From: Campanula takesimana
Taxonomy: Eukaryota > Streptophyta > Magnoliopsida > Asterales > Campanulaceae
Direction: 5' to 3'
NCBI GenBank assembly: GCA_026119855.1
Contig: JAOWBW010000027.1
Coordinates: 2,954,623-3,018,622 of the forward strand
DNA length: 64,000 nucleotides
Below the pieces are notes generated by a model. It saw only the letters and a list, made by a program, of their open reading frames with translations, was not told the DNA's origin and made no database searches. Position numbers and translations under genes: made by a program. Below are positions 58,395 to 64,000 of the stretch, one piece after another. Positions within the stretch are counted from its first letter, which is position 1; the number at the start of each line of letters is the position of its first letter.

Positions 58395-59060
58395 GTTTTT
58401 TGAAATACGCGTTTTTTTTAATGCAAAAAACATGTTTTTTCTAGTGATACGAAAAACGTGTTTTTAAAAAGAAATGCGTTGATATTTTTGTAAATAATCA
58501 AAACTTATCAACACCATCTGACACGCCTCAACACACTATTTTGATCTTTGTAACACATCATCTGGTCATCCTAAACTTGTTGCTGAAATTTTCTATCAGA
58601 AAAATTATTCTGGCCATCAATTTTAAAGGTTCTGGTTATCAGTCTCAAAAGTTCTTTTCAGTCTTAAAGGTTCTTTCAAAATGATTACTGTTATCGAAAA
58701 CACTAGAAGAACTGGCTATCCAGAATATCTTGAGCTTGGTATCCAGAATGTTTGTTGGCCATGACCTTGTTCGAATGTGCTTGAAATCATATCCAAGATG
58801 CTTTATTATTGATGTACATAATCTTTTGAGTTTGATATCCAGAATGTTTCTTGGTCATGACCTTCAATCAAATGTGTTTGAAAATCATACTCAGAAGGCT
58901 TTATATTCACATTCATAACAGTTTGAGAAGTTCTGTTTATTTACAAATGTCACGCGCATTTTTAAATAAGCTTCACATATTTACAAAAATGTCACCGCGC
59001 TTTTTAAAAACAAGTTTTTCCTGACAGTTAGAAAAACGTGTTTTTCCCAATATTTTGTGA
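58395..59060. repeat. Inverted-repeat element (AAAAACGTGTTTTT ends) with internal duplication
   Basis: Left edge words ACGCGTTTTTTTTAATG, GAAAAACGTGTTTTT and ATATTTTTGTAAATAATC are mirrored at the right by TATTTACAAAAATGTCACCGC and TTAGAAAAACGTGTTTTTC. Inside, a unit of about 97 bp (GTATCCAGAATGTTTGTTGG.. and ATATCCAGAATGTTTCTTGG..) is repeated at about 58,731 and 58,827. Related to 25,705-26,110. It lies between the two divergent genes. Confidence 0.65.
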
Positions 59061-59243
59061 AAGTTGAATACTCTCACTGTCCAAAACTTATCGTGCTTAT
59101 TTCTGTTTTGAGCGTCTCATAGATGTTGTTACTTGCCCAATATGTTCAATTTTATCTCTCCTGTCCGCTCACAACAACTATCCACTAACTTACTTTCTCT
59201 TTCATACTTACTCACAATGTGTTCAATATCTCCATAATCAAAT

Positions 59244-59868
59244 ATTAGAATTGAGTCCTTATTCTTTTAAAAAGCATTGTTAATGGGTGAGGTTAGCCAA
59301 TCTTTATAGCTCATTAATTTATTCTTCAAGTTGATGTGGGATACATAGGACTTTAACACGCCCCCTCGCGTGTATTCTGGCACACCAACTTTACACGTGG
59401 ACCATTCACGTCGATAATTAATACACCGATATGATTACTAATTCAAATCCAACACGGACTAACTCAAACTCAACATGGGCACCTAACACAGGTTAATTCA
59501 AACTCAACATCAACTCAAACCATACACTGATATTAGAATTGAGTCCTCATCTCCTAAAAAGACCTTGTTAAGGGTGAGGTTAGCCCATGTATATAGTTGA
59601 TCAATTTATTCTCCAAATTGATGTGAGATACGGATTTCGAACCGATGCACCCCCTGCTCAGCTCCATCCAATGGTTCCGGTTGGAGCCGCCTCATTTCAG
59701 CTCCACCAAACGGTTCATATGTGTCCGAGCTCGGTGGGACCCACAAAAAATTGAAATCATCTTAGCCGCACAGATGATGAGCTCGCCTATGTGGCCTTGA
59801 TCGGAGCCGTTAGGGTGGAGGGGTGGAGCGGTTCCGGGTCCGTGAGATACATTGGACTTCAACATCAA
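59244..59868. repeat. Direct repeat of about 115 bp, second copy split by a MITE
   Basis: TATTAGAATTGAGTCCT at 59,244 recurs at 59,529. The similarity runs through GGGTGAGGTTAGCC and TTGATGTGRGATAC. The second copy is cut at 59,631 by the element 59,632-59,841 and resumes at 59,851 (ATTGGACTTCAACA against ATAGGACTTTAACA). Likely remnant of an LTR-type repeat; class not determined. Confidence 0.65.
59632..59841. mobile_element. Mutator-type MITE with 9-bp target duplication
   Basis: GTGAGATAC flanks both sides exactly (59,623-59,631 and 59,842-59,850). The left end GGATTTCGAACCGATGCACC is mirrored by GGTTCCGGGTCC at the right. The interior matches the copy at 22,420 in inverse orientation. 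The empty site is seen in the first copy of the direct repeat at 59,355. Confidence 0.9.
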
Positions 59869-60078
59869 ATCTCCATTTGATGCTCTTACAAACAATGGTT
59901 TGAGACAAACAAATACTTCTCAAAATATAGCTTGGACACTACATAATACGTGCATTCAAAAATCTCCATGTGGAAAAAAATTAGATTTGAAGTTACAACA
60001 AACTGAAGCATTTGGATCGACAATGAGTGTCAAACTGAGCATCCCAAACAACTCAACAAAAAAATAAATACAAACATT

Positions 60079-60203
60079 ATATAATACCCCGTATACGCAA
60101 GTATGCTACCTTTTTACTATCATATCCCTAAACCCATCACTTATTACCGTATTGCCTTCATATATAATACCCTTTATACGCAAGTATGCTACCTATTTAC
60201 TAC
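60079..60203. repeat. Direct repeat of about 41 bp
   Basis: TATAATACCCCGTATACGCA at 60,079 and TATAATACCCTTTATACGCA at about 60,163, both followed by AGTATGCTACC. About 40 bases upstream of this run the DNA is unremarkable. Confidence 0.8.
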
Positions 60204-60492
60204 TATTATGAAATAGTTGGTCTCAAATTTGAGTTTGTTGTCAAAGTTATACAAAATGGGCTAAAGCCAAAAATCATCCTTTTGTTGAATACGAGGCGGG
60301 GCGGGCGTATTGTATTGAGTAAACCCGCACCGTATTTGACCCGTTTGCCACACCTAAACACACACGTGGATTTGTTGTAAGTAAACAAATGGTAAAAAAA
60401 ATAAAATAATAATAATAATAAAAGTGGCCGTATACCAAAAGAATATTGAGCGACTAAACAAACGATTTTATCCGGAAAAATTAAACAGACAA

Positions 60493-61383
60493 ATGAGGAG
60501 CGGGAGTCGAATTTTGGGGAAATCATTTCTGGTTCCATCTCTACCTTCAACTCACTTCAGGTTTAGTACTCCAATTTTCACTTCATCAAAATCAACCCCT
60601 CCTCCTTCGTCTAGGGTTTGTCGAATGTCGTCGGACGCTTCTTCTTCATCTCCTCCGTCGCCGTCATCCGCCATAGATTTTCTCACTCTATGTCACAGCC
60701 TCAAGGTGAATTTTTCGACGTTAATGCATTGTCAGATAAATTTATCCTCAATTTTGTTGATTATTGACACTTGCGTTTGTTAAATGTGTGATTGGTAGAC
60801 GACGAAGAGAGCAGGATGGGTGAAAAGGGATATCAAGGGACCGGAATCAATTGCTGACCACATGTATCGAATGGGGTTGATGGGCCTTATTGCATCTGAT
60901 ATCCCCGGTGTCAATCGTGACAAGTTAGTTCTTATTTTCTTTTTATCTTTCAATTTTATTTTGCCTCTGGTATAGTGTGTTCGTCTAGGGTGCAATCCTA
61001 AATGTTCTTAAAGTAAGTATCTTTAATTTTCCTGAAAAAGCTGAAGATATATTCTCATTTTGAGACCGAGGGAGTATTACATTTTTGCGCCATCATTAGT
61101 AATTTATTATGTATATCTCTAATTATTATTCTATTTAGTTTGTTAAATAATTAAAATTTGGAGTTACAACAACACTGAACTTGAAAACAAGACTTTCAAA
61201 AGGAACTTCCCTTATTGGGCATCTGGAATTATGTAAATGCATTCAAAATGGGAAGAAGCGGCTGTTGTTTTTATTCTTGAAGAACACACGAGTTATGAGG
61301 TGTTTCTATTTACAAGCTTCATCTCTATTTTCTTTCAACTTCCAGGTGCATAAAGATGGCGATTGTCCATGATATTGCAGAAG
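60493..61383 (+). CDS. HDDC2: HDDC2-like 5'-deoxynucleotidase, HD domain, first three exons (gene continues)
   Basis: Exons: 60,493-60,705; 60,799-60,923; 61,346-61,383, with GT..AG borders and matching phases. The translation reads an N-terminal Ser/Pro-rich extension, then IDFLTLCHSLK, TTKRAGWVKRDIKGPESIAD, HMYRMGLMGLIASDIPGVNR and KCIKMAIVHDIAE. That is the start of the HD-domain family of E. coli YfbR and eukaryotic HDDC2, which removes phosphate from deoxynucleoside monophosphates. Metal ligands H92 and H121-D122 are present. I start at MRSGSRIL because the 23 codons before it look unlike the family. The extension MRSGSRILGKSFLVPSLPS is probably a targeting peptide. The remaining exons (from the GDITP motif on) are not found before the window end. 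Confidence 0.9.
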
Positions 61384-64000
61384 GTAAAGTATGTTCCATA
61401 TTTATGCTTTGTTTATGCTAGCGTGCGATTCTAAAAAGATACTCACACAATGTTATGCTGATATCGTATCTTACACTTATTATTAAACAAGTGGCAGAGC
61501 TGGCAGTGGTGTTGTAGTGTTGTTTGATAGGGATACACACATGTAAGTCGGAAGGATAATTCCTGGGGACAGCTACTGAATCCAGTAGCTTGCTTTTCTT
61601 GCAGTCATTAATTATGGGATGAAATGTCGGACAACTAAGAAACCTGTTAACTAATTGACTAGCCAAAACAATAATATTAAGATGAATGTGTTATAATCAT
61701 ATTTACCTTCAATTCTCAAACAATGAATAAACATATTTGCGAGACGATCAAAAATCCACACAAGAAAACTTAGGAGAAAATCGCTTGAGATATTTACAGC
61801 ACACACAAAGCGGATTTCAAAGTAAACTAGGTAGGAAATGTGTTATCAAAATAGTAAACAGTAGTAGAGATAATGTACATGAAAATAGAAGTGAATGGTG
61901 AGTGAGGACCTTGCATTGGCCAAGATGAGTGGAGAAAAGAAAACGATGTTCATGTAACCCACTCCAAGTAGATGAGCATTGGCTCTGTGGAGTCCGAGTT
62001 GAGCTGTGAAACATTGTGCCGTGCACGCTTAAGTCACTCAAATTGATTATGTATTTTGGTGTCTGAAGGGCTAATTTCACATTATAGCGTCTAGCATTGA
62101 TACAATGATAGCAAGAAAACTCTTTAATGGAATCCCATTTTAACGATTAAATAATACCGTACGCCCTCATGAACATTTCCAGTGATAAATTACTTGTGAG
62201 AAGATTTTTATTCCAGAAATACGAGTTTATGAAAATCATTCAAGGAGCATCACTAGGTGTACTCCATCAGATTCCATGGCATTGCTGCAGCTGCAGCAGC
62301 ATCAATGGGTGGATGTTTGAGAGATATGTAGCTTCTGGTCCATGTGTGATCGTTGTTTGTCATCACTTGGATGTCTTGCTAAAAGTTTGAACTTTGGTAA
62401 GGGTTATTGGTAATTATGGTTTTGATCAGCTATGACACACTGAATCATGTTGATGTAATCTCTATCTATTTTAGATTATTGAGGCTAAGCTCTGAACATT
62501 CAAGTCCCCTTTCAAGTATGTCAGGATATAGTATATAAAGCTTAATCACCTGAATCTTCTACGGTTGCAGGATGAGAAGATCTCTTTCTTGGCCTTCTTC
62601 ACATTCGGCATGATCTCCCTGATAGATGTAGAGCCACAATTTTTTTTTTTTTTTTTTCATGTCCGGAGGTTGAATATTTTTTAGGTCCAGTAGGGAGTCA
62701 ACAACTATTTTGGGTCTCACAGAATTACTCATTAGAAAAAATATCTGCTTGAGTTGCTTACAGCTGAATCAAAGCTCCAAAAGAAATTGTTGTGGTGTGC
62801 GTTATTCAACTTGCACTCAAGAGGAAATTTTCTACAGGATAGTTAATTCACCTCTCATATTACCACAATGGAAGCATTTTAAGGTGCATCTTACTACAAT
62901 TCTTGCACGTATAAATTCTTCTTGTCAGTATGAGTAGTAATTCTAATGAAAAAAAGTATGAGAATCAATATATTCAGAGGTTTGCGGATTGAGAAATTAC
63001 ATGTCATTTCATCTTTCTTGAATCACCTATCATCCACTGTGGTCAGTGTTTGGATAACCTCTAGTTTTGGGGGAGAATGGAAATGGGGAACATCTGGAAA
63101 GTGGATGTTAATCTTGGAATAAATCAACAGGGAAACTTTTCTCGTGGAACAGGAGAGTAGTGTTAGTGCCAAGTGTACGCAGTTTTCAAAATAACACCAG
63201 CTGGAATTCGGAGTAATGTTATTGTGAATATTTCATCTCTAATTCTACAAACTTGCAGAATCTCTAAGGAGATGAGAGTTCTATTTGGTTAATGGTGTTC
63301 TTTTGAAGGTTTGTGGGCCTGTGACTTGTTCCGAGATGTCAGGCAGATTTTTATGTTTATGCGCTAATAAATGGTTGATTTATAGCTTCTCTGGCTCATT
63401 AGAGGGATGAGGAAGCAAACATTAGAAGGCACATGCACTAATCGAATAACTACATCTAATAAATGTGCGTGGATTTAGTAAGGTTAAGGAGATGATATGT
63501 TCCTCGCATTACTCTGTCAACTGCTTAAGCATTTTGTTTTTGTGGATATGCCGCAAATGGTTCTTGACGACTGTTTCCTCGTAGAATGCTTGGGGTGCTG
63601 GGTCAAGAATAGACAAATAGAAGGTATATCTGTGTTGAAAGCTAGCTTAAGCTTCTTGCAGATCTAACTTGAGTTGGATTGAGAGGCATTCCCTCACACA
63701 ACGATATGAATAGTTTGAGTTGATTGAAGGATCATTAAAACCAGCATTATGAAGCGAAATTATCCTGCATAAACATTTTTCAGTTCATTTTCATACTTTT
63801 TGATGATATGAGTCTGAAGTGGATCCCTTAGGTTGGACATATGATATTCTTCTTTGCATGTCTTGAACTCTTAATGGTGTATGGTCTACAGGTTAACGGC
63901 ACTGATGAATTTTGTGTGTGTATTGAAGCAGTTACTTGAATCATGTGATGTGCTTCTGTCATGTGCTAACTTATGAACAAATACCTTCTGAAGCTGAGTT
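61384..64000. other. Probable third intron of the HDDC2-like gene or downstream DNA
   Basis: After the GTAAAG donor at 61,384 I find no exon encoding the next conserved block (AIVGDITP) on the plus strand in 2.6 kb. A T run lies at 62,641-62,657. No other gene, MITE or LTR was recognised with confidence. Confidence 0.45.

Noticed and set aside
62571..62640. Possible exon: minus strand reads SIREIMPNVKKAKKEIFSS, loosely like a histone-fold (NF-Y) segment
   Set aside because: Only about 25 codons, key NF-YB residues missing, and no flanking exon found; chance resemblance is likely.

Overview
The window is nuclear DNA of a flowering plant, most likely a eudicot. The evidence is AT-rich intergenic DNA and introns, split genes of plant-specific families, a nuclear copy of plant mitochondrial nad4, and very many Stowaway-type MITEs ending in CTCCCTCCGTCCC beside TA. 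The gene set fits an asterid, but nothing here fixes the genus.

Layout. (1) 1-4,000: the 5' end of a minus-strand FLX-like coiled-coil gene with a long intron in its 5' leader. (2) 4,000-28,000: repeat-rich DNA whose only genes are a UDP-glucuronate 4-epimerase (GAE) gene at 9,074-10,366 (minus, intronless, three single-base frame breaks) and a broken mitochondrial nad4 copy at 8.3-8.74 kb. The rest is Stowaway MITEs, Mutator-like MITEs with 9-bp target duplications, hAT elements with 8-bp duplications and a solo LTR. (3) 28,266-31,569: three minus-strand genes for small secreted glycine-rich proteins with one shared N-terminal plan. (4) 32,487-48,300: a minus-strand PHD-finger gene with six coding exons, which I joined by hand to 578 codons in frame; its introns and 5' region hold MITEs, a 1.65-kb hAT element and a 963-bp solo LTR. 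(5) 50,450-58,071: a minus-strand HAD-superfamily 5'-nucleotidase gene with 13 coding exons, joined to 549 codons. (6) 60,493 to beyond 61,383: the first three exons of a plus-strand HDDC2-like 5'-deoxynucleotidase gene, head to head with the nucleotidase.

Function. GAE makes UDP-galacturonate for pectin, and the glycine-rich proteins look like wall structural proteins. The PHD and FLX-like proteins are probable chromatin or transcription factors. The nucleotidase and the HD-domain enzyme both remove phosphate from nucleoside monophosphates. I see no sign that these genes form a cluster apart from the glycine-rich trio.

Mobile DNA. I delimited 30 Stowaway-like MITEs, about 7.4 kb by my coordinates. 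Three Mutator-like MITE families have 9-bp target duplications in at least one copy; one of them carries plant telomere-type (TTTAGGG) repeats in its core. Exon joins, target duplications and family calls were read by eye, without alignment or database search.
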